Shown here in pieces: positions 1-8,376 of a DNA stretch of 64,000 bases. Made by a program: the position numbers and the translations under genes. Below the pieces are notes generated by a model, which had not been told where the DNA came from, ran no database searches, and saw only the letters and a list, made by a program, of their open reading frames with translations. Origin of the DNA: Arthrobacter jiangjiafuii (GTDB lineage: Bacteria > Actinomycetota > Actinomycetes > Actinomycetales > Micrococcaceae); assembly GCF_018622995.1 (NCBI RefSeq), contig NZ_CP076022.1:3472001-3536000 (forward strand), read 5' to 3'. Each line of letters opens with the position of its first letter. The first letter of the stretch is position 1.

Positions 1-53
1 CTTACTCCACCCAGCCTAACGAGGGTCCGGCCGCTGCCCGCACTTAGGACCCG

Positions 54-1193
54 CTAGGAAACGAGGGGACCCTTTGTATAAGTTGCACATATTGCCAGGA
101 ACCTGGAGTTGGCCTCCGGCTCGCCGATGGTGACCCTGACACCTTCGGCACCGAACGCCCTGACGGCCAGCCCCTGCCCTGCCGCAAGGGCCGCAAACCC
201 GGGGGAATGCTCCCCCAGGGCGAGCCATACAAAGTTCCCCTGCGCCTCCGGAATCCGCCATCCGAGCTCTCTCAGGCCCTCGACGACGCGTGTCCGCTCG
301 GCAACGATTCCTTGTATTCTTTCCACAAGTTCGCCGTGGTGCTGCAGTGATGCCACAGCGGCTGTTTCCGCGAGTTGGGAGACCGCAAACGGGACGGCTG
401 CCACGCGCAGGTAGTCGGTAACCGGAGGATGTGAAATGGAGTACCCCACCCGCAGGCCGGCGAGCCCCGCCCCCTTCGAGAACGTGCGCAGGACCACAAC
501 GTTTGGATACTTGCGGTACATCCCGATGCCGTTGACCACCTCCGGGTCGCGGACGAAATCCTCATAGGCCTCATCAATCACCACAATGACGTCGGCGGGA
601 ACCTTGGCGAGGAAGGCCTCAACCTCGGCGGTTTTCAAGGCCGGTCCGGTCGGGTTGTTGGGCGTGCAGAGCAGGATGATGCTGGTCCGCTCGGTCACTG
701 CGGCCGCCATGGCCTCCAGATCGTGGGTCCCGTCCCCGCGCAGCGGCACCTGGACGCTCGCTGCCCCCGCCAGGCCGACGCTGATCGGGTACGCCTCGAA
801 GGACCGCCACGGGTAGATGACCTCGTCCGGGACGCCGTCGTCGTTTTGCCCGGCGAACGCCGCAAGCAGCTGGTTAAGGGCCCCCAGGCTCCCGCCGCCG
901 GTGACGATGTCCTCGGCCGGGACGTCCAGGAATGTGGACAGCTCGTTGCGCAGGGTGGTGGACAGCGGATCCGGATACCGGTTGATGTCCTGGAAGGCGC
1001 TGATCACTTCCAGCACCGAGGGAAGCGGCGGAAGGGGGTTTTCGTTGGACGACAGCTTGTAGCCCTGCAGTCCGTCGATGGCTGCCGGCGGCTTGCCTGC
1101 CACATAGCGGGGCAGTTTCGCCAGGGCGCTGCGGGGGCGGATGTGCGGGGCCGGATCGGCAGCTGCCGCGGTGTCCTTCTCGGTGGTGGTCAT
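54..1193 (-). CDS. hisC: Histidinol-phosphate / aromatic aminotransferase (class I/II, PLP)
   Basis: A 379-residue fold-type I PLP aminotransferase, the normal length for HisC and actinobacterial aromatic aminotransferases (Pat). Visible motifs are the N-terminal SSNENP segment (about residues 48-53), the CTPNNPTG loop (176-183), DEAY (207-210), and FSKGAGLAGLRVGY (238-251) with Lys240 as the PLP-binding lysine. The reaction would be amino-group transfer between glutamate and histidinol phosphate or an aromatic 2-oxo acid. No other his genes lie nearby, so a housekeeping aromatic or histidinol-phosphate role cannot be separated by context. ATG start; stop at 54-56. It is divergent from the small membrane protein at 1304. 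Confidence 0.88.
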   Translation of the reverse strand: MTTTEKDTAAAADPAPHIRPRSALAKLPRYVAGKPPAAIDGLQGYKLSSNENPLPPLPSVLEVISAFQDINRYPDPLSTTLRNELSTFLDVPAEDIVTGGGSLGALNQLLAAFAGQNDDGVPDEVIYPWRSFEAYPISVGLAGAASVQVPLRGDGTHDLEAMAAAVTERTSIILLCTPNNPTGPALKTAEVEAFLAKVPADVIVVIDEAYEDFVRDPEVVNGIGMYRKYPNVVVLRTFSKGAGLAGLRVGYSISHPPVTDYLRVAAVPFAVSQLAETAAVASLQHHGELVERIQGIVAERTRVVEGLRELGWRIPEAQGNFVWLALGEHSPGFAALAAGQGLAVRAFGAEGVRVTIGEPEANSRFLAICATYTKGPLVS

Positions 1194-1303
1194 GCCTTAA
1201 CACTAATATCCTTCCCCGCGTCAGTGATCTGTGACACCGGCACGGTACCCGCCTCGCCCGCGCCACGCTTGGGGCCGGTGGGCGGGTGTGCCAGCATGGG
1301 GGC

Positions 1304-1702
1304 ATGCGCTTTCTGGTTCGGATCCTCATCAATGCCCTGGCTGTCTGGGTGGCAGGCCTGCTGCTGCCCGGGATCGCAATCACCGAAACCGCCGGTGACG
1401 TCACCGGTGACCCCACGTTCGATTTGGTGCTCGCCTATCTCTTCATCGGCCTGGTCTTCGGACTCGTCAACGCGCTGATCCGGCCTGTCGTCAAGTTGTT
1501 GTCACTGCCGCTGACCATCCTGACCCTCGGCCTGTTCACGATTATCATCAATGCGGCCATGCTCATGCTCACCTCCTGGCTGAGCAGCTTCACGCCGGTG
1601 CATCTGGTGGTGGACTCCTTCTTCTGGACCGGAATCCTGGCGTCGATCATCATCTCCCTGGTCTCGCTGGTGGCCGGATCATTGACCGGGACCCGAAAGT
1701 AA
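1304..1702 (+). CDS. Phage-holin-family (mycobacterial 4 TMS type) membrane protein
   Basis: A 132-residue, almost entirely hydrophobic protein with four predicted membrane spans, beginning MRFLVRILINALAVWVAG. The signature IRPVVKLLSLPLTILTLGLF, a basic linker followed by a long span, is typical of the Phage_holin_4_2 family, common as a chromosomal gene of unknown function. An in-frame GTG six codons earlier (1286) exists, but the ATG at 1304 starts exactly at the conserved N-terminus. It sits alone and is not in a prophage. Its last 24 bases overlap the convergent hydrolase gene. Confidence 0.75.
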   Translation: MRFLVRILINALAVWVAGLLLPGIAITETAGDVTGDPTFDLVLAYLFIGLVFGLVNALIRPVVKLLSLPLTILTLGLFTIIINAAMLMLTSWLSSFTPVHLVVDSFFWTGILASIIISLVSLVAGSLTGTRK

Positions 1703-3085
1703 CGGCCGCTCCCCTGGGACACCGGCTCCCTTCCGGGCCGGCGCACAAACACCCGCCGGCGGTACAGGAACTGCTGGTGCAGGAACTGCTGGTGCAGGAA
1801 CTGCTGGAAGAAGCCTGGCCAGCCCCGGCGGCCGGGACCGGGAGAGCTGGAAAAGACTCCGGGACGCCACAGCCCCCGGCCCCACCAGCTGCCCCAGCTG
1901 CCCCAGCTGATCCGTCAGCGACGGATCGGTGCTGGCATCGGCCGCCGCTGCCAGATCGAGGTAGCTGTCCAGGGAATGCGCAGGCCCCAGGCCGGGATCG
2001 ACATCCGGCAGCAGCGGCACAGGTGCGGTTCCGGTAACCGTAATCCGGTCCGGGGTGTCCGGATTGGATGACCCGTCCGCGCCGGCCACCCAATCCCGCG
2101 TATGTTCCAGGTGCAGCACCTTGACGCCGTCGGGCACGTCCCGGTCACCGCGCGGCGCTCCCGCAGTGAGGATCATCCGCACGGAGAACTCTCCGGTCTC
2201 CACCAGCCTGGCCCCGGTGTTGACGGCATGGATTCCGCCCTGGCTGTACCCCACCAGGATCACTGGGTCCTCGGCCGCGGCACCGCCCTGCCGGAGTGCT
2301 TCGGCCACTGCGTTCGCCACGTACCGGCTGTCCTCTGCCCGGGCCTCCGCGTTGCCGTAGGCATCAAAAGGGTTCGCGCCAACCATGACGGATCCGGGCT
2401 GGGTTCCGGGCAGGGTGACGATCCGGACCTGCCGGCCGTCGCGGTTTATCGTCAGGATCTCGATGACGCCCGGGTCCTGGTGCTGCAGTTCACGGGACCG
2501 GCCCAGCAATCCGCCGGCGGTGCCGGAGAGCGCAACCCGGCCGTGGTTTCCCTCCAGCGCGACGACGTCCACGTGGCGCAGCCCGCCTACCACTCCGGAG
2601 GCGAGCGCGGTAAAGAGGGAAATAATGGCCTCGTCGTGCTGCGGAACCAGCAGCTCCGTGACCCGGCGGCCCGGATATCCACCACCGTTGTTTTTCCAAT
2701 CAAGGACGGCAAGTCCCAGCGAACCGGGCACCTTCTTCAGCGCCGATTCCAGCCGCCCCTCGGTGTCCAGATAGTTCCGGCTCGCTTCCCGCAGGCCCCG
2801 GGCAGCGCCCGTCAGGTCCTCGATGTCCGCCCGAAGCTCCCGCACAGCGGTCTCCACCGCTACGGCTGCATGGCTTGCGTCTTCCGGCGCAGCGCTTAGC
2901 CCATAGAGCCGGTTGCAGTGGTCTGCACCGCGGAACTGCAGGTCCCGGAGCACTTCGAGCTTTTCCTCCAGTTTTCCGGCCACGGCCTGCAGCTCCTGAT
3001 ACTCCACGGTCAGCCCCTGCGAGCCCCCTTTAACGTGCAGCCCGGCACCGGCCTCCGTCCGCCCGGAGAATGCCCCTTCCTCCAC
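1679..3085 (-). CDS. Helical N-terminal domain + alpha/beta serine hydrolase, ESX-linked type
   Basis: A 468-residue two-part protein. Residues about 27-120 are charged and helical like the long ESX/LXG-type N-terminal domains. From about 200 an alpha/beta hydrolase follows, with nucleophile elbow GYSQGG (Ser281) and a later AGAPRGDRDVP segment, resembling cutinase/lipase-like hydrolases. No signal peptide or TM segment is visible. The C-terminus carries a Pro-Ala repeat (PAVPA units) encoded by a 15-bp DNA repeat. The GTG start overlaps the stop of the upstream small WXG100-like gene (TAGTG), so the two are translationally coupled. Type VII export is inferred from this pairing. Substrate unknown. 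The 3' end overlaps the convergent holin-like gene by 24 bp. Confidence 0.6.
   Translation of the reverse strand: MEEGAFSGRTEAGAGLHVKGGSQGLTVEYQELQAVAGKLEEKLEVLRDLQFRGADHCNRLYGLSAAPEDASHAAVAVETAVRELRADIEDLTGAARGLREASRNYLDTEGRLESALKKVPGSLGLAVLDWKNNGGGYPGRRVTELLVPQHDEAIISLFTALASGVVGGLRHVDVVALEGNHGRVALSGTAGGLLGRSRELQHQDPGVIEILTINRDGRQVRIVTLPGTQPGSVMVGANPFDAYGNAEARAEDSRYVANAVAEALRQGGAAAEDPVILVGYSQGGIHAVNTGARLVETGEFSVRMILTAGAPRGDRDVPDGVKVLHLEHTRDWVAGADGSSNPDTPDRITVTGTAPVPLLPDVDPGLGPAHSLDSYLDLAAAADASTDPSLTDQLGQLGQLVGPGAVASRSLFQLSRSRPPGLARLLPAVPAPAVPAPAVPVPPAGVCAPARKGAGVPGERPLLSGPGQ
1765..1809 (+). repeat. 15-bp tandem repeat, three copies, inside hydrolase 3' end
   Basis: Three consecutive copies of CAGGAACTGCTGGTG (1765-1779, 1780-1794, 1795-1809, the last with one or two changes). 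On the minus strand they encode the repeated Pro-Ala-Val-Pro-Ala stretch near the C-terminus of the hydrolase. The unit is a multiple of three, so copy-number change keeps the frame. Confidence 0.9.
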
Positions 3086-3363
3086 TAGCCATCCCCCTGA
3101 CCCGGCATTCCCAGCTCCGTTTCATACCGGGCCAGGGCCACCCTGGCAGCCTCAAACTCCTCCAGGGTCTGTCCGATGCTGAGCCCACAGCTCTCCATCA
3201 AGGATGAAAACTCATCCGCTGCCTGGGAGCGCCAGTCCATCTGCACCATACCGGGCAGCATGTTCTGCAGGGTTTCCAGATTCGTTATGACCGAGCTCAC
3301 GTACCCGGCCGCGGCAGCAGCGTCCGCTGCGCCGGGGGGATTTGCCCCGTGCCATGCTTCCAC
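3085..3363 (-). CDS. WXG100-like (ESAT-6 family) small protein
   Basis: A 92-residue helical protein beginning VEAWHGANPPGAADAAAAAG. A central turn MDWRSQAADEF (about residues 42-52) has Trp followed by Arg-Ser in the place of the usual W-x-G, flanked by two amphipathic helices, as in WXG100 helix-turn-helix proteins. The GTG at 3363 is preferred over GTG 3369 because a GGGAGG ribosome site lies six bases upstream of it. The stop overlaps the start of the hydrolase gene, so the pair forms a two-gene unit. No EccC/EsxA machinery is in the window, so the exporter would have to be elsewhere. Family assignment is by size, helix pattern and gene pairing. Confidence 0.6.
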   Translation of the reverse strand: MEAWHGANPPGAADAAAAAGYVSSVITNLETLQNMLPGMVQMDWRSQAADEFSSLMESCGLSIGQTLEEFEAARVALARYETELGMPGQGDG

Positions 3364-3630
3364 GTCCACCCTCCCGCCTGCCGGTCCGGCCCCGCCTATT
3401 TCCGGCCCTGCCGTATTCCGGCCCCGATTCGGCCGCCCCGGCCACCCCTGTTCTCTCATCTGGCCCCGGGCGGCGGAGGAGCCGCGGTCCCGGCTGGGGA
3501 GGAGCAGCCCGGCAGGGCCCGGACCGCCTGCCGGTTGAGGACAGGTCTCGCGGGTGCGGACACGCGCGCGGGTCCCGCCGTAGCAGGTCACAGAGCCGGG
3601 GACGGGTGCGGAACATGAAAGAATTGCCGC

Positions 3631-5052
3631 ATGGCTGAAACCGCTGCTCCCCGCGTCCCCCTTGCCTCCGTCACACCCGCGATCGCGCTGGGCCCGTTGG
3701 ACGGCCGCTACCGCGGCGCCACGGCACCGCTCGTGGACTACCTCTCCGAAGCCGCACTGAACCGCGACCGGACGCACGTGGAAGTCGAGTGGCTGATCCA
3801 CCTGACGTCCAACGCGGTGCTTCCGGGCACCTCCCCGCTCAGCGATAAGCAGCAGGCACAGCTGCGCGAAATCGTCACCGGCTTCAACGGCACTTCCATT
3901 ACCGAACTGGCCGAGATCGAGCAGGTCACCGTCCACGACGTCAAGGCCGTGGAGTACTACATCGGCCGCCGGCTGGCAGCGATCGGCATCGAGGACCTGA
4001 CCGCACTGGTGCACTTCGGCTGCACCTCCGAAGACGTCAACAACCTCTCCTACGCCCTGGGCGTCAAGGGTGCCGTGGAAAACGTGTGGCTTCCCGCCGC
4101 GCACGACCTGGTGGACCGGATCACCGTCATGGCCGAGGAAACCCGTTCCGTACCGATGCTCTCGCGCACCCACGGCCAGCCCGCCACGCCCACCACGCTG
4201 GGCAAGGAACTGGCCGTCACGGCCCACCGCCTGACCCGCCAGCTGCGCCGGATCGAAAAGACCGAGTACCTGGGCAAGATCAACGGCGCCACCGGTACCT
4301 ATGCCGCCCACTATGCCTCGGTGCCCGGCGCCGACTGGCAGCAGGTGGCCCGCAGCTTCGTGGAGGGCCTGGGCCTGGCCTGGAACCCGTTGACCACGCA
4401 GATAGAATCCCATGACTGGCAGGCCGAGCTCTACGCCGACGTAGCCCGCTTCAACAGGATCCTGCACAACTTCTGCACCGATGTGTGGAGCTACATCTCC
4501 ATTGGCTACTTCAAGCAGATTCCGGTGGCCGGCGCCACCGGCTCCTCCACCATGCCGCACAAGGTCAACCCGATCCGCTTCGAGAACGCCGAGGCGAACC
4601 TGGAGATTTCCAACGGCCTGCTGGATACCCTGGCCTCCACCCTGGTGACCTCCCGCTGGCAGCGCGACCTCACCGACTCCTCCTCGCAGCGCAACATCGG
4701 GGTGGCGTTTGGCCACTCAGTGCTTGCCATCTCCAACGTGGTGAAGGGCCTGGAACGCCTGGACGTGGCCGACGACGTCCTCGCCGCCGACCTGGACACC
4801 AACTGGGAGGTGCTCGGCGAAGCGATCCAGATGGTGATGCGCGCCGAGGCCATTGCCGGCGCCCCCGGCCTGGAAAACCCGTACGAGCGCCTCAAGGACC
4901 TGACCCGCGGCCAGCGCGTGGATGCGGAGCGGATGCGGGAATTCGTGTCCGGGCTCGGCCTGCCCGCCGACGCCGAAGCCCGCCTGCTGGCGCTGACCCC
5001 GGGCAATTACATCGGGATCGCCGATGCCCTGGTGGATCACGTCACCAAGTAG
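3631..5052 (+). CDS. purB: Adenylosuccinate lyase
   Basis: A 473-residue PurB of the long (E. coli) type. It cleaves adenylosuccinate to AMP and SAICAR to AICAR in purine synthesis. Visible are the N-terminal GPLDGRYRG, the RTHGQPATP block with catalytic His181, and the fumarase/aspartase superfamily signature GSSTMPHKVNP around residues 305-317. Length is as expected. It stands alone, not in a pur operon, and is followed by a long hairpin (5062-5108) shared with convergent rlmN. Confidence 0.97.
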   Translation: MAETAAPRVPLASVTPAIALGPLDGRYRGATAPLVDYLSEAALNRDRTHVEVEWLIHLTSNAVLPGTSPLSDKQQAQLREIVTGFNGTSITELAEIEQVTVHDVKAVEYYIGRRLAAIGIEDLTALVHFGCTSEDVNNLSYALGVKGAVENVWLPAAHDLVDRITVMAEETRSVPMLSRTHGQPATPTTLGKELAVTAHRLTRQLRRIEKTEYLGKINGATGTYAAHYASVPGADWQQVARSFVEGLGLAWNPLTTQIESHDWQAELYADVARFNRILHNFCTDVWSYISIGYFKQIPVAGATGSSTMPHKVNPIRFENAEANLEISNGLLDTLASTLVTSRWQRDLTDSSSQRNIGVAFGHSVLAISNVVKGLERLDVADDVLAADLDTNWEVLGEAIQMVMRAEAIAGAPGLENPYERLKDLTRGQRVDAERMREFVSGLGLPADAEARLLALTPGNYIGIADALVDHVTK

Positions 5053-5061
5053 CCCCGAACA

Positions 5062-5108
5062 GACGACGGCGGGAGGCCGGGTTTCGCACCCGGCATCCCG
5101 CCGTCGTC
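5062..5108. terminator. Long hairpin between convergent purB and rlmN
   Basis: A perfect 13-bp outer stem, GACGACGGCGGGA (5062-5074) with TCCCGCCGTCGTC (5096-5108), continues after one mismatch into a 7-bp inner stem (5076-5082 / 5088-5094) with a TTCGC loop. It lies in the 87-bp gap between two converging genes and can work in either direction. There is no T-tract. Confidence 0.75.
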
Positions 5109-5139
5109 ATATCCATAGCCTTAGGCCCTGCCGGTACGC

Positions 5140-6393
5140 CTAGTCCGCGGCAGCCAGCTGGCCGCAGGCGCCGTCAATCTCCTTGCCGCGGGTATCGCGC
5201 AGCGTGGTCGGGATGCCGGCGTCGATCAGATGGTTGATGAACTCGCGCGTCACATGCGGTTCAGGCGAGGTCCAGATGGAGCCGGGGGTGGGGTTCAGCG
5301 GAATCGGATTCACGTGGACCCAGCCGCGGCCGCGGGCGTTGAGCTTCTTCGCCAGCAGGTCCGCACGCCAGGGATGGTCGTTCATGTCCTTGATCAGGGC
5401 GTACTCGATGGACACGCGGCGGCCGGTGACGCGGTAGTAGTTGTATGCGGCGTCCAGCGCCTCGTCCACCTTCCACCGGCTGTTGACGGGAATCAGCTCG
5501 TCGCGCAGCTCGTCATCGGGGGCGTGCAGACTGAGCGCGAAGGTGACCGGAATGTTCTCCTCGGCCAGCTTGTTGATCGCCGGGACCAGACCCACGGTGG
5601 AGACGGTGATGTGGCGGGCGCTCATGCCCAGGCCCTCGGGGACATCGGCGGCCATGCGGTGCACGGCGTTCATGACGCGCTTGTAGTTGGCCAGCGGCTC
5701 CCCCATGCCCATGAAAACGATGTTGGTGACGCGCTCGGCGTCGTGGCCGCCGTCGTTGCGTTTGCCGCCCAGGCCGCCTTCCTTGATCACCCGGTTGGCC
5801 TGGACAATCTGGTCCAGGATTTCCGCGGTGGACATGTTCCGGGTCAGGCCGGCCTGGCCGGTGGCGCAGAACGGGCAGTTCATGCCGCAGCCGCACTGGC
5901 TGGACACGCACAGGGTGATCCTGCCCGGGTAGCGCATGAGGACGGACTCCACGAGGGAGCCGTCGAAGAGGCGCCAGAGGAACTTAATGGTGTCGCCGTT
6001 GTCCGTGGTCAGGCGCTTGACCTCGGTCAGCAGCGTCGGGAACATCTCCTTGACCAGATCGTCGCGGCGCTCCTTGGGGAGGTCGCTCATGGCCTCGGGG
6101 TCCGTGGTGTAGTGCTGGAAGTAGTGCACCGAAAGCTGCTTGGCCCGGAACGCCGGCAGGCCCAGCTCCTTGAGCTTGGCCTGGCGCTCGGGCAGCGAGA
6201 GGTCCGCCAAGTGCTGCGGCGGCTGGGAGACGCGCGGCGACTTGAACTGCAGCAGCGGGCGGCCGTCAGGCTCCTTGGCCTGTTCCCAGCCCTCCGTGGC
6301 AGGACGGACCTGCGCCTTCCGCGCCTGCAGCTGCGCCTTGGAGGTACCGACGGGCCTGGTCGGGGTTGCGGAGGAAGTATCGAGGGAAGTCAT
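5140..6393 (-). CDS. rlmN: 23S rRNA (adenine-C2)-methyltransferase RlmN
   Basis: A radical-SAM enzyme that methylates C2 of A2503 in 23S rRNA and A37 in some tRNAs. The radical-SAM cluster motif reads C-GMN-C-PF-C in [15 protein letters not shown], the CxxxCxxC form of this family. [14 protein letters not shown] and [11 protein letters not shown] are also typical RlmN blocks, and the C-terminus contains [17 protein letters not shown] with the conserved resolving cysteine. The chosen ATG (6393) gives 417 residues; an ATG three codons earlier (6402) is equally possible, and further upstream ATGs lengthen only an unconserved end. Confidence 0.96.
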   Translation of the reverse strand: MTSLDTSSATPTRPVGTSKAQLQARKAQVRPATEGWEQAKEPDGRPLLQFKSPRVSQPPQHLADLSLPERQAKLKELGLPAFRAKQLSVHYFQHYTTDPEAMSDLPKERRDDLVKEMFPTLLTEVKRLTTDNGDTIKFLWRLFDGSLVESVLMRYPGRITLCVSSQCGCGMNCPFCATGQAGLTRNMSTAEILDQIVQANRVIKEGGLGGKRNDGGHDAERVTNIVFMGMGEPLANYKRVMNAVHRMAADVPEGLGMSARHITVSTVGLVPAINKLAEENIPVTFALSLHAPDDELRDELIPVNSRWKVDEALDAAYNYYRVTGRRVSIEYALIKDMNDHPWRADLLAKKLNARGRGWVHVNPIPLNPTPGSIWTSPEPHVTREFINHLIDAGIPTTLRDTRGKEIDGACGQLAAAD

Positions 6394-6531
6394 CCCTTCC
6401 ATTTTTGCACGCATCCGGCATCTCTGCTTTCTGTTTGCCAGCTGGCCACAGCATTGAAACACCGTTGAAACGGCAGGCTCCTAGGGTGAGGAAAAAGCCC
6501 GCTCCGGCGCGCTCACCGCACAGGAGGTCCC

Positions 6532-7086
6532 ATGCTTGCCGACAAGCCACCGCACCTGACCATCCGTGAAGTGCCCTGGTCCAACCCGGTGGGGGCAGAT
6601 CTGCGCGCGGCCCAGCAGGCTGAACTGGATTCACGGTTCGGGAGCTTTGACCACGAGGCGGATCCCCCGTCCGCCGAGGACACCGCGGTGTTCCTGGTGG
6701 CCTACGACAAGAGTTCCGGGCAGCCCCTTGGCTGCGGCGGCCTGCGCCGGCTGGATGCTGCCACCGCTGAGATCAAACGGATCTACGTATTGCCGTACGC
6801 CCGCGGTTCCGGCGTGGCAACCGCAGTGCTCACCGCGCTGGAATACCGGGCCCGGGCCGCTGGCTATGCGGTGATCAAAGCCGAGGCGGGTTCGGCCCAG
6901 CCGGACGGGCGCCGGTTCTACCAGCACGGCGGGTACAGCGTGGTGCCGAACTACGGGCCGCACGCCGGACGGGAGGAATCGGCCTGCTATGCCAAGCGCC
7001 TCGGAGAAGAGACCCGGGCACCGGCCCGGCCCGGGGCGGGCAGTACCCGGCCGGAAGCGGGGCGGCTGCCCGGCCGGACTCAGTAG
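6532..7086 (+). CDS. GNAT family N-acetyltransferase
   Basis: A 184-residue acetyl-CoA-dependent acetyltransferase of the GNAT fold. The acetyl-CoA binding motif A region is KRIYVLPYARGSGVATAVLTALE (about residues 83-105), with the R-G-S-G-V-A loop, and the later YQHGGY segment is the usual motif B. A strong ribosome site, AGGAGGTCCC, precedes the ATG. The last 25 residues are low-complexity and rich in Ala, Pro, Arg and Gly. The stop overlaps the convergent deaminase gene by 7 bases. Substrate unknown. Confidence 0.85.
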   Translation: MLADKPPHLTIREVPWSNPVGADLRAAQQAELDSRFGSFDHEADPPSAEDTAVFLVAYDKSSGQPLGCGGLRRLDAATAEIKRIYVLPYARGSGVATAVLTALEYRARAAGYAVIKAEAGSAQPDGRRFYQHGGYSVVPNYGPHAGREESACYAKRLGEETRAPARPGAGSTRPEAGRLPGRTQ

Positions 7087-7577
7087 TCGGTGCGGCGCTC
7101 CGCGGCATTCCAGGCGTTGAACGGAGACATGGCTTCGCTTCCGTCACCTTCGGTCAGCTGCGAAACCGGCATAAGGCTGGCCGCGGCGGGAGCCTCGAAA
7201 TACTCGTAGAACGCGGCGTCGTCGAACCCTGCACCAGCGGCGTCGTACCGGTCGGCAGCGAAGACCACCCGGCTCACACGGGCCCACAAGGATGCCGCAA
7301 GGCACATCGGGCAGGGTTCGCAGCTGGTGTAGAGGACGGCGCCGCTGAGGTCGAATGTTCCCAGCTCCGCGCAGGCGTTGCGGATGGCGCTGACCTCGGC
7401 GTGGGCGGTGGGGTCATTGGAGGCGGTGACCCGGTTGACGCCGTCGAACGCCTTTCCTTCGGCAGTGACGACAACCGCTCCGAACGGCCCCCCGTTGTTG
7501 GCCACGTTGGCGGTGGCCAGGGTTACGGCCCGGCTGAGGTATTCGGCGTCGCTGGTAGCCATGTCGCTGGTAGTCAT
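7080..7577 (-). CDS. Nucleoside/guanine deaminase, CDA family
   Basis: A 165-residue zinc deaminase of the cytidine/deoxycytidylate superfamily. The metal sites are visible: HAEVSAIRNAC (His ligand and catalytic Glu) and SCEPCPMCLAA (two Cys ligands). The C-terminal part with FYEYFEAP and FNAWNAA resembles guanine deaminase GuaD, which turns guanine into xanthine, more than tRNA adenosine deaminase. The ATG at 7577 was chosen because AAGGAG lies eight bases upstream; an upstream start would add an unrelated tail. Substrate is inferred from the C-terminus only. Confidence 0.85.
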   Translation of the reverse strand: MTTSDMATSDAEYLSRAVTLATANVANNGGPFGAVVVTAEGKAFDGVNRVTASNDPTAHAEVSAIRNACAELGTFDLSGAVLYTSCEPCPMCLAASLWARVSRVVFAADRYDAAGAGFDDAAFYEYFEAPAAASLMPVSQLTEGDGSEAMSPFNAWNAAERRTDY

Positions 7578-7918
7578 ATGGGCGTCTCCTTGGAGCTTCG
7601 ATTCCGGCACCTGGGAACAGCGGTGAGCCGGAAGGATCGTAAGGGTCTGCCAGGTAGATAACGCCCGCGGGCGCCCGCCTTCGGCAGCATGAGACTAGCA
7701 CCGATGCCCTTCCGGCCGGGACTGTGACGCCAGGGCTGGAGGCAGTGCTTCACCATGGCAGGCAGCCATCCCGCCGGCGGCTGGCGCTCCACGCTCATGG
7801 CAGGCAGCCATTGAAACCACCCGCCGCCGGTGGCACTGTGAACAGCGTGCACATTCTGTGTCGCAGGTCTCATTGAACATCCTACAAGTGCAATACCTGG
7901 CGCCGAAAGGACACGATC
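7578..7918. other. Divergent intergenic region, deaminase / VOC gene
   Basis: A 341-bp divergent promoter region with no supported gene. It contains two copies of a 16-bp sequence able to form a small hairpin (7754-7769 and 7796-7811), placed 42 bp apart, and nothing else recognised. Confidence 0.6.
7754..7811. promoter_or_regulatory. Paired 16-bp hairpin repeats, possible operator pair
   Basis: CATGGCAGGCAGCCAT occurs at 7754-7769 and again at 7796-7811. Each copy contains the inverted repeat ATGGC-AGGCA-GCCAT. Start-to-start distance is 42 bp, four DNA helical turns, which would place two bound proteins on the same face. A regulator site for the divergent deaminase and VOC genes is inferred. 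Confidence 0.5.
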
Positions 7919-8350
7919 ATGGCCCGCATGATTCTCCCCAACCTGCCCGTCGCAGACCTTCAAAAGTCCACGGAGTTTTACCTGGGTCTGGGCTTTGTAA
8001 AGAACCGCCAATTCAGCAACGACGAATGCACGGCGGTGGTCATTTCCGACAACATTTCTGTGATGCTGCTGCAGCAGGACTTCTTCCAGGGTTTCCTTCC
8101 AAAAGGTGACAGCCCGCATCTTGGCTCAGCCGGCAAGGAGATCATCAATGCCCTCACCTGTGACAGCCGCGAGGAGGTGGACACGTTCCTGGCAAACTGC
8201 GCCAAGGGCGGCGGGGCCCTGTATCAGCCGGCGACCGAACAAATGCCGGGCATGTACTCGGGGTCGGCCGCGGACCCGGACGGACACATCTGGGAGTTTT
8301 TCTGGCTGGATCCGTCCATCCCCACCACTGTGGTGGAGGAAACCTCCTAA
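7919..8350 (+). CDS. VOC (glyoxalase/bleomycin-resistance) superfamily protein
   Basis: A 143-residue protein with the paired beta-alpha-beta-beta-beta modules of the vicinal oxygen chelate family. It opens MARMILPNLPVADLQKSTEFYLGLGF and ends with SAADPDGHIWEFFWLDP, the usual site of the last metal ligand (Glu). It is closest in style to lactoylglutathione-lyase-like proteins of unknown substrate. A GAAAGGA ribosome site precedes the ATG. The stop codon is inside the first copy of a triple 13-bp repeat. Confidence 0.85.
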   Translation: MARMILPNLPVADLQKSTEFYLGLGFVKNRQFSNDECTAVVISDNISVMLLQQDFFQGFLPKGDSPHLGSAGKEIINALTCDSREEVDTFLANCAKGGGALYQPATEQMPGMYSGSAADPDGHIWEFFWLDPSIPTTVVEETS

Positions 8351-8376
8351 GGAAACCTCCTAAGGAAACCTCCTAA
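8338..8376 (+). repeat. Perfect triple 13-bp tandem repeat at VOC gene end
   Basis: GGAAACCTCCTAA is repeated perfectly at 8338-8350, 8351-8363 and 8364-8376. The first copy supplies the last codons and TAA stop of the VOC gene; the other two lie in its 3' untranslated region. Each copy contains ACCTCCT, the anti-Shine-Dalgarno sequence of 16S rRNA. Confidence 0.95.

Noticed and set aside
1304-1702. Phage holin as sign of a prophage
   Set aside because: No phage structural, integrase or lysis genes are nearby; this family is common in actinobacterial chromosomes.
3085-4716. 543-residue minus-strand frame opposite purB
   Set aside because: Only its last 92 codons, the WXG100-like gene, look real; the rest is the antisense of a well-supported purB.
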